From the NCBI GenBank assembly GCA_007121785.1, contig SKJX01000048.1:1-43970 (forward strand): 43,970 nucleotides of DNA, read 5' to 3'. Numbering within the stretch: the first letter of the stretch is position 1; each line of letters begins with the position of its first letter. The DNA comes from Nitriliruptoraceae bacterium (GTDB taxonomy: Bacteria; Actinomycetota; Nitriliruptoria; Nitriliruptorales; Nitriliruptoraceae). The notes below the pieces were generated by a model that searched no databases, was not told where the DNA came from, and worked only from the letters and a program-made list of their open reading frames with translations. Both the position numbers and the translations under genes were made by a program. Shown in pieces: positions 30,392 through 37,756 of the stretch.

Positions 30392-32140
30392 ATGGCGAGC
30401 GCCACACCCCTGACGTTCGAGTCTCTCGGGCGCCCGCTGCTCGAGACCACCTTCGTGGTGCTCGATCTGGAGACCACGGGCTTGTCCCCGACCAGCGACC
30501 GGATCACCGAGATCGGTGCGGTCAAGGTCCGCGGCGGCGAGGTCCTCGGTGAGTTGCGGACGTTCGTGCACCCCGGGCGGCCCATCCCGGCCGCGGTCAC
30601 CGCGGTCACCGGGATCGACGACTCGATGGTCCGTGACGCCCCGACGATCGCGGCGGTGCTGCCCAGCGTGCTGGGGTTCCTCGACAGTGGGGTGTTCGTC
30701 GCGCACAACGCCGCGTTCGACCTGGGGTTCCTGCGCACCGCCGCCGACCGGCTCGGCCTCGGCCCCCTGCAGCCACCGGTGGTCGACACGGCCCGGCTCG
30801 CGCGACGCCTGCTCCACGACGAGATCCGCGACGCCCGCCTGGCCACCGTGGCCCGCCACCTGCGGGCACGGGCCAGCCCCGACCACCGTGCGTTGACCGA
30901 CGCCCGCGTCACCGTCGACGTCCTCCACGGGCTGATCGAGCGCGCCGGCAGCTTCGGCGCGACGACCCTGGAGGACCTCCAGGAGCTGACCCGGAGCTCC
31001 TCCACCACCCAGTTCCGACGGCGCGACCTGGTCGTCGACGCCCCGTCAGCGCCGGGCGTCTACCGGTTCCTCGACCCGCGCGACGAGGTCCTCTACGTCG
31101 GCAAGGCCACGGACCTCCGTCAGCGTCTCCGCACCTACTTCGGTCAGGACCCCCGCCGACGCATCGCCGACCTGGTCCGCGAGACCGCTCGCGTCGACTG
31201 GACGCTGACGCCCACGGTGCTGGAGGCGGAGGTCCTCGAACTGCGGGCGATCCGCCACCACCAGCCCCGGTACAACCGCCGGTCGCGTGACCGCTCGGCC
31301 GCGGTCCACGTGGCGATGACCGACGAGCCGTTCCCGCGGCTGTCGATCGTGCAACGGCCTCGCGCCTCGCACCGCTGGAGCGTCGGACCGCTGCCCACAC
31401 GCCGGATCGCGGAGCGCCTGATCGACGCCATCACGGAGGTCGTGCCCCTGCGCACCTGCACGGGACGGCTCCGCGTCGCGCAGGATCACCCCGCCTGCAT
31501 CCTCAAGGACCTCGGCCGGTGCGGTGCGCCCTGCGACGGTTCCCAGTCACGGGACGCCTACGCGGAGGTGGTCGCGACCACCACCGCCGCGATCGACGAC
31601 CCCGGCGGGGTGCTCGCCGCGCTGCGTCGGGAGATGGCGGACCACGCCGCGTCGGGCCGGTTCGAACGGGCGGCCGAGCAACGGTCGAGGTTGCACGCCG
31701 CCGCACGGGCCCTCCAGGGGCAGCGCGAACGTGCCCGGCTCATCAGCTGCGCGAGGCTCGTCGCCGCCCGCGCCACGGCCTCCTCGATCGAGGTGGCCGT
31801 CCTGCGCCATGGCCGTCTGGAGACCACCGCGCGTCTGGGGGTGAGCACCGGTGCGTGGCCGTCCGAGGCCGAACTGCTCGCCACGGCGACCGTCAGCCAC
31901 GATCCGCCCGCAACGGACGAACCCGGACCACCGGACGCAGAGGAGCTCGGTCTGGTGTGTGCCTGGCTGGCGCGGCCGGACGTGCGCGTGGTCGCCGTCG
32001 ACGGGCGGTTCGCCAGCGAGCTGGCCGGTGGCCGGGCCCTGGCCGAGACGGTCGAGGAGAGCCGCCGCGTGGACCGCGACCGACGCCGTGACCAGCAGGC
32101 GCTCAGCGGGGCCAAGGTCGCGCGTCGGCGAGCCAACTGA
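30392..32140 (+). CDS. DnaQ-like DEDD exonuclease fused to UvrC-type GIY-YIG nuclease
   Basis: 582 aa from ATG 30392. Residues ~20-185 are a DnaQ exonuclease: FVVLDLETTGLSPTSDRITEIGAV (DxE), FVAHNAAFDLGFL, and HRALTDARVT with its terminal Asp. Residues ~220-310 are a GIY-YIG domain: PGVYRFLDPRDEVLYVGKATDLRQRLRTYF has the V-Y...YVG pair, Arg and Lys, followed by VLEAEVLELRAIRHHQPRYN. A UvrC-like linker (CILKDLGRCGAPCDG) follows, then helical and RNase-H-like remnant regions without the C-terminal HhH of UvrC. This resembles Cho/UvrC relatives such as Rv2191 in M. tuberculosis, next to trpD there as here. Likely an alternative repair nuclease; the SOS-like box upstream agrees. Confidence 0.9.
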   Translation: MASATPLTFESLGRPLLETTFVVLDLETTGLSPTSDRITEIGAVKVRGGEVLGELRTFVHPGRPIPAAVTAVTGIDDSMVRDAPTIAAVLPSVLGFLDSGVFVAHNAAFDLGFLRTAADRLGLGPLQPPVVDTARLARRLLHDEIRDARLATVARHLRARASPDHRALTDARVTVDVLHGLIERAGSFGATTLEDLQELTRSSSTTQFRRRDLVVDAPSAPGVYRFLDPRDEVLYVGKATDLRQRLRTYFGQDPRRRIADLVRETARVDWTLTPTVLEAEVLELRAIRHHQPRYNRRSRDRSAAVHVAMTDEPFPRLSIVQRPRASHRWSVGPLPTRRIAERLIDAITEVVPLRTCTGRLRVAQDHPACILKDLGRCGAPCDGSQSRDAYAEVVATTTAAIDDPGGVLAALRREMADHAASGRFERAAEQRSRLHAAARALQGQRERARLISCARLVAARATASSIEVAVLRHGRLETTARLGVSTGAWPSEAELLATATVSHDPPATDEPGPPDAEELGLVCAWLARPDVRVVAVDGRFASELAGGRALAETVEESRRVDRDRRRDQQALSGAKVARRRAN

Positions 32141-32141
32141 C

Positions 32142-32154
32142 CCGGCGTCGCCGG
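32142..32154. terminator. Short hairpin CCGGCG-T-CGCCGG between convergent genes
   Basis: A perfect 6-bp inverted repeat immediately follows the DnaQ-UvrC stop and precedes the convergent BsuPI-like stop (32177). It is a weak candidate for a bidirectional terminator. Confidence 0.3.
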
Positions 32155-32176
32155 TCGCCCTGACGTGCGCCGCCCG

Positions 32177-32638
32177 TCACGTCAGCTCGAACCAGCTGCT
32201 GCTCGCCTCCGGACGCGGCGCCCGGGTACCGACCTCGCGGCCGAGCCACTCCACCCGGATCCGGTACCGGCCGGGCTCGATCCTCGGACCGGGCGCCACC
32301 CCGACGCGGGCCGGGACCATGGCGCCCTCGATCTGGTTCCAGTAGGTCGGCCAGATCGCCAGCTGCCCGGGCAACCACCGGTCGAGCGCGTCGGTGTCCG
32401 CGTCCCGATCCACGATGTCATCGGCGACGACCCGGTGGAACTCGTCGCGGACGGTCAGCTGGAACCGTTGCCACCCCGGGTAGCGGTGCTCGACGAACCG
32501 GTCACCCTGGTTGGCCGCCGTCACGGTGATCCGGACCGTCTCGCCCGGGGCGTACACCCCACGGTCGACCATGACCTGCAGGTCGAAGCCGTCGTAGGGT
32601 CGGACCTGATCGAGCAGATCCCGGGGATCGATCGGCAT
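32177..32638 (-). CDS. BsuPI-like (intracellular proteinase inhibitor fold) protein
   Basis: 153 aa; ATG 32638 shares a base with the TGA of the upstream gene (TGATG), so it is coupled. After a short helix the sequence reads as a beta-sandwich: VYAPGETVRITVTAANQGD, HRYPGWQRFQLTVRDEFHR, and the closing IEPGRYRIRVEWLGRE strand. This order resembles the BsuPI domain (PF12690: xG..v.i.ltvtN, then q.ydf.V.d). There is no signal peptide. Bacillus BsuPI inhibits the intracellular serine protease; a client here is unknown. Final gene of the receiver-trpD unit. Confidence 0.6.
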   Translation of the reverse strand: MPIDPRDLLDQVRPYDGFDLQVMVDRGVYAPGETVRITVTAANQGDRFVEHRYPGWQRFQLTVRDEFHRVVADDIVDRDADTDALDRWLPGQLAIWPTYWNQIEGAMVPARVGVAPGPRIEPGRYRIRVEWLGREVGTRAPRPEASSSWFELT

Positions 32639-33036
32639 CAGGCGACCGGGGCACCGGGTGGGAGGTCCGCGTCCGGGGCGAGCAGCCTCACGGTCCCGTC
32701 CGGCTCCAGCCCACCGAGCAGCAGCAGCTCGCTGACGAACCCGGCGACCCGCTTGGGACCGAGGTTGACCGCGGCGACGACCGTGCGACCGACCAGCTCC
32801 CCCTTGGGGTAGTTGGTGACCTTCGCGGACGTCCAACGGACCCCGAGCTGCGGGCCGAGGTCGACCGCGACCTTCCAGGCCGGGTCGCGTGCCTCGGGGA
32901 ACGGCTCGACGGTGACGATGCGCCCGACCCGCAGGTCCAGCGAGAAGAACGTCGCCGGGTCGACCTCGGGCTTGGGGGCGTAGCTCGACGGGTCGTAGGG
33001 GCGACCGTCGGGATCGATGCGGTGCGGCTCAGCCAT
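32638..33036 (-). CDS. tRNA-binding-domain protein (CsaA-like)
   Basis: 132 aa from ATG 33036, overlapping the trpD stop by 8 bp. The OB fold of the EMAP/tRNA_bind family is clear: FFSLDLRVGRIVTVEPFPEARDPAWKVAVDLG, then SAKVTNYPKGELVGRTVVAAVNLGPKRVAGFVSELLLLG split into the expected strands. CsaA proteins are small homodimeric chaperone-like OB-fold proteins. A ~30-residue N-terminal extension (HRIDPDGRPYDPSSYAPKPE) is present. Coupling to trpD is unusual and has no obvious pathway logic. Confidence 0.88.
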   Translation of the reverse strand: MAEPHRIDPDGRPYDPSSYAPKPEVDPATFFSLDLRVGRIVTVEPFPEARDPAWKVAVDLGPQLGVRWTSAKVTNYPKGELVGRTVVAAVNLGPKRVAGFVSELLLLGGLEPDGTVRLLAPDADLPPGAPVA

Positions 33037-34081
33037 CGCGGGTTCCCGCGAGCTCCTTGGACCGCGCGACCCACCGGGTGCGCAGCGCCGCCGCCCGACC
33101 GTCGTCCAGCACCGCGCTGGCCGCCCTCAGCCCGGCCGACAGGTCGTCGACCGCGCCGGCGACCCACAACGCGGCGGCGGCGTTGAGCAGGACGACGTCA
33201 CGTTTCGGTCCGGACTCGCCGGCCAGGATCGCGTCGGCGATCGCGACGTTGTCGGCGACCGAGCCGCCGACCAGGTCCTCGAGCGTCGCCGGTGCGAGCC
33301 CCAGGTCGGCCGGATCGATCTCCCCCTGCGTCACCTGCCCACCGCGCACCTCCCAGACGTCGCTGGGTCCCGACAGGGTCAGCTCATCCAGCCCGTCCCG
33401 GCCCCGGAAGACCAGCGCCCGGCGCTTGCCGAGCCGGGCCAACGCCTCTGCCATGGGTTGGCCGAGGGCCAGGTCGGAGACACCGACGACCTGATGTGGG
33501 GCGCCAGCGGGGTTGGCCAACGGTCCGAGGATGTTGAACACGGTGCGGACCCCCAGCTGGACGCGCACCGGGGCGACGTGCCGCATCGCCGGGTGGAACG
33601 AGCGCGCGTACAGGAAGCCGATCCCGAGCTCGTCCAGGCAGGTGGTCACCGCAGCGGGTGGCAGATCGATCGCCACCCCCCACGCCTCGAGCAGGTCGGC
33701 GCTGCCACACGTACCCGAAGCGGCGCGGTTGCCGTGTTTGGCGACGGGCACCCCGGCAGCAGCGACGACGACCGCCGCGACGGTGGAGATGTTGAAGGTC
33801 CCGGCCCCATCGCCACCGGTGCCGCACGTGTCCACGAGGCGGTCCCGGATCGCCGGATCGAGCGAGATCGGCGTCGCCGCCTCCAGCATGCCGCGGACGA
33901 ACCCGGCGATCTCGGGTGCGTGCTCGCCCTTCGCGCGGAGCGCCGTCAGCAACCCGGCGATCTGCCCGGTCTCGGCGTCACCCGTCATCAACTCGCGCAT
34001 CACCCGAAGCGCGGTCGCCTCGTCGAGGTCGTCACCTCGCAGCAGCGTGGTCAGGATCTGAGGCCATCGGACGTCGCTCAC
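33029..34081 (-). CDS. trpD: Anthranilate phosphoribosyltransferase
   Basis: 350 aa from GTG 34081. It transfers phosphoribose from PRPP to anthranilate in tryptophan synthesis. Motifs: LMTGDAETGQIAGLLTALRAKGE in the helical domain, PRPP-binding DTCGTGGDGAGTFNISTVAA, KHGNRAASGTCGSADLLEAWG, ARSFHPAMRHVAPVRVQLGVRTVFNILGPLANPAGAPHQVVGV, and LDELTLSGPSDVWEV with metal-binding residues. Complete. In this window it is not with other trp genes but in a unit with a receiver-domain gene upstream and CsaA-like and BsuPI-like genes downstream. The adjacent DnaQ-UvrC gene repeats the Rv2191-Rv2192c arrangement. Confidence 0.97.
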   Translation of the reverse strand: MSDVRWPQILTTLLRGDDLDEATALRVMRELMTGDAETGQIAGLLTALRAKGEHAPEIAGFVRGMLEAATPISLDPAIRDRLVDTCGTGGDGAGTFNISTVAAVVVAAAGVPVAKHGNRAASGTCGSADLLEAWGVAIDLPPAAVTTCLDELGIGFLYARSFHPAMRHVAPVRVQLGVRTVFNILGPLANPAGAPHQVVGVSDLALGQPMAEALARLGKRRALVFRGRDGLDELTLSGPSDVWEVRGGQVTQGEIDPADLGLAPATLEDLVGGSVADNVAIADAILAGESGPKRDVVLLNAAAALWVAGAVDDLSAGLRAASAVLDDGRAAALRTRWVARSKELAGTRDG

Positions 34082-34117
34082 AAGTCCACACCCCTCGCGC
34101 AGGTCACCGATGGACGG

Positions 34118-34561
34118 TCAGCGGTGCTCTTCCAGCGCCGCGGCGACCTGCTGGGCGGCGGAGGCGTGATCACCGTAGGGGGCCAGCTCCTCCCCTTCGA
34201 GGCGCGCGACCCGCTTGGCCAACTGGAAGGGATCGACGGGCTTGAGCAGCACGTCGTTGGCGCCCGCCCAGTTCGCCAACCACCGGTCCTGTTCCCGCGC
34301 GGCCATCACCAGCGACGGCGCGGCCGCGTCGCCCGACAGGACCGCGCGTGCCCGGAGGTCGTACAGCAACGCGAAACCGCCCCGCGGCTGCATATCCCCG
34401 TCCACGACCAGGACGTCGAACCGCTCACCCTCGGCCACCAGCAGCTGACGTGCCTCCTCGCCGGACGCGGCCTCGACCACCTCCGCATCGGCGTGCAGCA
34501 GCAGCGCACTCGCGGCCCGCAACCGCTCCTTCGCGTCCTCAGACACCACCAGCACGCGCAT
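34118..34561 (-). CDS. Stand-alone response-regulator receiver domain protein
   Basis: 147 aa from ATG 34561, with AAGGAG 5 nt upstream. The receiver fold is recognisable: RVLVVSEDAKERLRAA (acidic pair), FDVLVVDGDMQPRGGFALL (phosphoacceptor Asp), and LLKPVDPFQLAKRV (conserved Lys-Pro). At the switch position, where receivers have Thr or Ser before Ala (xTA), this protein reads VMAARE, so the Thr is replaced by Ala and signal relay may be atypical. There is no output domain and no kinase gene nearby. Likely co-transcribed with trpD (36-nt gap). Confidence 0.8.
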   Translation of the reverse strand: MRVLVVSEDAKERLRAASALLLHADAEVVEAASGEEARQLLVAEGERFDVLVVDGDMQPRGGFALLYDLRARAVLSGDAAAPSLVMAAREQDRWLANWAGANDVLLKPVDPFQLAKRVARLEGEELAPYGDHASAAQQVAAALEEHR

Positions 34562-34595
34562 CACGGCTCCTTCGCTCGCCACCGAGGTCCGCAGC

Positions 34596-34691
34596 AACGT
34601 AGCGGCCCAGCGCCCTCACCCTGCCCGTCGGGTGCCGCCGATCCCTGCCCACCCCGTTCGCTCCCGTCGGTCACCCCCCGCGAGGTACAGT
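34596..34691. promoter_or_regulatory. Divergent -10 candidates for receiver-trpD operon and usp-tusA
   Basis: Minus TACGTT (34596-34601) lies 34 nt before the receiver ATG. Plus TACAGT (34686-34691) lies 52 nt before the Usp GTG, which also has AGGAGG 5 nt upstream. Confidence 0.4.
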
Positions 34692-34743
34692 AGGTGTCCG
34701 CTCGCGCCCGCCGCGAGGACCGCACCGCGACCAGGAGGGCAGC

Positions 34744-35994
34744 GTGTCCGAGTCGCCGCTGCCACCACGTGCGGGGCGCCGGGTACTCGTCCCGGTCGCC
34801 AACCCCGCCTCGGTCACCCCGCTGTTGCGGTGTGCCGTCCTGCTGGCTGAAGGCGAGGGCGGCCACGTCGAGTTGGTCACGGTCCTGCCGCCCGACGCCG
34901 ACGAGGCGGACCGCGAACGCGCGGACGCCGGTCTCGCTAGCGCCGAGCACACCGCCGACGATCTCGGGGTCGCCTGCACCGGCCAGGTCCGCACCGCCAA
35001 GGACACCACCACCGGGGTCCTCCGGGCCGTCAGCGACCTCGACCCGTCCCTGGTGGTCATGGGCTGGCGAGGGAGCAGCTCGACGACCGACGTCTTCGGC
35101 CAGCTGATCGACCACATCGTCGGTCGATCGACCGTGCCCCTGGCGATCCTCCGGCTCGGCACGCAGCCGTTCCGACGGGTGCTGCTGCCCATCTCCGACG
35201 ACCACCTACTGCCCGGTGGAGCCCGCGGCCTGTGTCTGGCCAGCGACCTCGCGGCCCGCCTGCGCGCTGGCGCGACCGAGCCGACCACGGTGCTGCGAAC
35301 CGGCGGCCGCGATCGCCAGCTGCCTCCGGAGGTCGTCGCCCTCGGTGACCGTGTCCACCACGACCCGCGTCGGACACACCAGGCGGTGGGCGCGTTCGCG
35401 CGCGCCGACGACCTGGTGGTCGCCGCGATCGCGCCCACCGTCTCCGGCCTGCGCGGTGCGACGACCCACCTGGCCTGGGCCGCACCGGACGCCACCCTGC
35501 TGGTCGCGGTCGACGTCGGTCCGACCGGTGCTGGGGAGCTGGTCGACGCGGTCGAGGACGCCGGCCGTCCGCCACCGACGGCCCCGAGCCGCCGGAACCG
35601 GGACACACGGCCGGTCCGGATCACCGTGACCGTCCGGCTACCTGACGAGGACCCCAGGATCGAACCGGCCGGCATCAGCCGGGTCCTGGCGACCAGCGGC
35701 GCGGTCAGCGACCCGATGGCCTGGTGGCCGTCCGGTGACCCACGCGCCCACATCAGTGCCACGGTCACGGTGCACGCCCGGTCCGGCAACGCCGCCATCT
35801 CCAAGGTGATGAGCACGCTCCACGACGCACCGGAGCTCCGCGGGGCGGAGATCTCCTACGAGGTCGAGCGCGGGCACCGGGCCGAGCCGGTGGCGGTCGA
35901 GGCCGAGGACGTGACCGTGGTCCACGACGATGCGACCACCTCGGGCGCCCAGGCGGGCTCGGGTGGCGACGACCGCCGCCGGGACGCCGACTGA
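34744..35994 (+). CDS. Universal stress protein-like protein with extra C-terminal domain
   Basis: 416 aa, GTG start with AGGAGG upstream. Residues ~12-140 match a UspA domain: RRVLVPVANPASVTPLLRCAVLLA, then LVVMGWRGSSSTTDVFGQLIDHIVGRSTVPLAILRL, where G-x(2)-G-x(9)-G-S/T-type ATP-loop residues are partly kept (GWRGSS...GRST). A second, more divergent Usp-like half follows (FRRVLLPISDDHLL... LLVAVDVG). The last ~120 residues look like a separate beta-alpha domain (PVRITVTVRLPDEDP, then AHISATVTVHARSGNAAISKVM), ACT-like by pattern. Similar Usp tandems occur as C-terminal parts of amino-acid/cation permeases, but here the protein is soluble. TGATG-coupled to tusA. Confidence 0.72.
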   Translation: MSESPLPPRAGRRVLVPVANPASVTPLLRCAVLLAEGEGGHVELVTVLPPDADEADRERADAGLASAEHTADDLGVACTGQVRTAKDTTTGVLRAVSDLDPSLVVMGWRGSSSTTDVFGQLIDHIVGRSTVPLAILRLGTQPFRRVLLPISDDHLLPGGARGLCLASDLAARLRAGATEPTTVLRTGGRDRQLPPEVVALGDRVHHDPRRTHQAVGAFARADDLVVAAIAPTVSGLRGATTHLAWAAPDATLLVAVDVGPTGAGELVDAVEDAGRPPPTAPSRRNRDTRPVRITVTVRLPDEDPRIEPAGISRVLATSGAVSDPMAWWPSGDPRAHISATVTVHARSGNAAISKVMSTLHDAPELRGAEISYEVERGHRAEPVAVEAEDVTVVHDDATTSGAQAGSGGDDRRRDAD

Positions 35995-36224
35995 TGCCGG
36001 ACGTCCGTGAGGTGGATGCCACCGGCCTGTCCTGTCCGATGCCGGTGATCGAGCTCGCCAAGGCCGTGGAGACGGTCGACCCGGGCGAGCAGGTCCGGTT
36101 GCTGGCTACCGATCCGGCCGCGCGCGTCGACGTTCCCGTCTGGTGCCGGATGAAGCGGCACCGCCTGGCCGAGGTGTCCGAAGATGACGGCATCTACCGG
36201 TTCGTCGTGCGGCGCGCGCACTGA
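35994..36224 (+). CDS. TusA/SirA-like sulfur-carrier protein
   Basis: 76 aa; ATG 35994 shares a base with the TGA of the Usp gene. The family signature DATGLSCPMPVIELAKAV contains the CPxP motif whose Cys carries persulfide sulfur. The C-terminal half TDPAARVDVPVWCRMKRHRL has the DPAA...D(I/V)PxWC pattern of TusA-like proteins, with the second Cys often seen in non-enterobacterial members. It acts in the cytoplasm in sulfur transfer to tRNA thiolation, cofactor synthesis or oxidation pathways. The recipient here is unknown. Coupling to a stress protein is unusual. Confidence 0.92.
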   Translation: MPDVREVDATGLSCPMPVIELAKAVETVDPGEQVRLLATDPAARVDVPVWCRMKRHRLAEVSEDDGIYRFVVRRAH

Positions 36225-36247
36225 CGATCCCTCGGGTCCGCGGCCGC

Positions 36248-36802
36248 TCATGGTCCCGGCAGCGCCCCCAGGATCGCGGTGACGTCGTGCCGGACCGCCG
36301 CCGGGGTCCGACCGCCGTCCAGCGACAGGTAGCGGTCCAGCCCGTCCGCATCGATCAGCAGCCGCCCACCGATCCACAGCGGATCCGGCGGCTGCCTCGT
36401 CACGTCGGCGCCGGCATGCGCGGCGGCTTCCGCCGGCAGCCTTCGGATCCGCGCGGCGACGTGAGGTTCGGCACCGACCGGGACGGCCACGAACACCTCG
36501 GCGGTGCGCAAGCGCTCGCCCAACGCGTCCCAGACGTGCTCGTAGCACTCCCAGGCCGCCTGGCTGCCGAGGTCGTCGAGGTCGGCGCCCGTCTCGTCGC
36601 GGATCGCTGCCAGCACCAGGGCGTGGGCGGTCTCGGTGAACTCCTCCCGGACGGTCTCCGGCTCGCAGAACACCCGGACCAGCCAGCCTCGCCGTCCGAC
36701 CGTCTCACGTTCGATCCGCGCGACGACCGCATCGCGGACGGCATCGCTCCACAGCTCGAGGAGGATGTCGTTCCAGCCGGACCCGTCGTCCACCGCTCTC
36801 AC
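36248..36802 (-). CDS. Hypothetical protein, acidic, mixed alpha/beta
   Basis: 184 aa from GTG 36802; internal GTG codons are alternatives. There is no signal peptide or membrane helix. A helical N-terminal region (ILLELWSDAVRDAVVARIERE) is followed by LVRVFCEPETVREEFTETAHALVLAAIRDE and VFVAVPVGAEPH, and a basic-to-neutral C-terminus with LWIGGRLLIDADGLDRYLSLD. I recognise no family. A TAACGT -10 candidate lies at 36852-36857 on this strand. The gene is convergent with tusA. Confidence 0.6.
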   Translation of the reverse strand: MRAVDDGSGWNDILLELWSDAVRDAVVARIERETVGRRGWLVRVFCEPETVREEFTETAHALVLAAIRDETGADLDDLGSQAAWECYEHVWDALGERLRTAEVFVAVPVGAEPHVAARIRRLPAEAAAHAGADVTRQPPDPLWIGGRLLIDADGLDRYLSLDGGRTPAAVRHDVTAILGALPGP

Positions 36803-36997
36803 GCTCCCGGCGTGCCCGCGCTCGCGGTCACACGCTCCCGATCACATCCGGACGTTACCGGTGGATCGCGCTCGGGTGCGCGGCGGCTGCCCTGCGTGTT
36901 GGACACCGACGCACCGCAGACGTCACCCTCCCTGCGGCCGCGATCCCGGTCGCGACCCACGCCCGCCGCCCTTCCGCTCCCGAGCCGGACCGTCCAC

Positions 36998-37756
36998 GTG
37001 CGCGCACCCCTTCGAAGCGAAGCTCGCCCCGCCACGGCAGGGCGATGGCTGGTCGCGCTCGCCCGACGAGCTCCGGTCGGCGTGACCGTGCTGCTGCTCG
37101 CCGTCCTCCTGCCCGCATCCGACGCGTTCGGGCACGCCACCTCGGAGCTGCCGCATGCACGGTGGGCCTCCGACGGGGAACGCGTCGAACTGCACTGGAC
37201 GGCCGCTTCCGACGACGTCGCCGACGTAGCGGTCGCCGCCGGGCTGTGGTCCTCCGACAAGATGTGGGCCTACGTGGACGGGGCTGTCGACGACCTGCCG
37301 TCCGAGGAACAGATCGCCGCGCTCGAGCACGAGGAGGACCTGCACCGCTACCTCCTCGAACGATTCGAGGTCCGACAGGGCGACGAACCGTGCTCGCCGA
37401 GCGTGGAGCTGACCGACGACATCATCACCGACGGCATCCGGATGGCCTTCACCTGTCCGGAGCCGGTGCGCGACGCGGTCCTCTCGGTCACCGTGCTGCA
37501 CGATCGTGACCCGGCCTACCGGACATTCAGCGTCGACGGCAGCGAGCAGTACGCCGTCCACACCGACGCACAGCCCGAGCACCGGTGGGACTTCACCGCG
37601 GCACCAGCGGCGGACGAGGGCATCCCGCTCGCCCTGTGGCTCGCCGGCGGCGGTGTCGTGCTCGCCGCGGCGGGGATCCTGGTGTTCCTGGGACGACGCC
37701 CGACCTCGCAGCGATCCGCCGACCGCGGTCGGCGGCGAGCGCGGTCGGCGCGATGA
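36998..37756 (+). CDS. Secreted, C-terminally membrane-anchored protein coupled to Ni/Co exporter
   Basis: 252 aa from GTG 36998; GTG 36896 is an in-frame alternative and the start is not settled. A signal peptide is clear (RRAPVGVTVLLLAVLLPASDAFGHA). The extracytoplasmic part (~190 residues) starts HATSELPHARW, has an acidic middle and two cysteines (EPCSPSV, AFTCPEP) that could form a disulfide. A C-terminal hydrophobic helix (LALWLAGGGVVLAAAGILVFLG) is followed by a basic tail. Its stop overlaps the exporter start (ATGA). By analogy with periplasmic partners (DUF1007-like) fused or linked to NicO proteins, it may collect or gate metal outside. That role is inferred. Confidence 0.65.
   Translation: MRAPLRSEARPATAGRWLVALARRAPVGVTVLLLAVLLPASDAFGHATSELPHARWASDGERVELHWTAASDDVADVAVAAGLWSSDKMWAYVDGAVDDLPSEEQIAALEHEEDLHRYLLERFEVRQGDEPCSPSVELTDDIITDGIRMAFTCPEPVRDAVLSVTVLHDRDPAYRTFSVDGSEQYAVHTDAQPEHRWDFTAAPAADEGIPLALWLAGGGVVLAAAGILVFLGRRPTSQRSADRGRRRARSAR

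Noticed and set aside
36287..36997. Long plus-strand frame upstream of the secreted NicO partner
   Set aside because: Mostly antisense to the 36248-36802 gene with shadow-like composition; the signal peptide supports a start near 36998.
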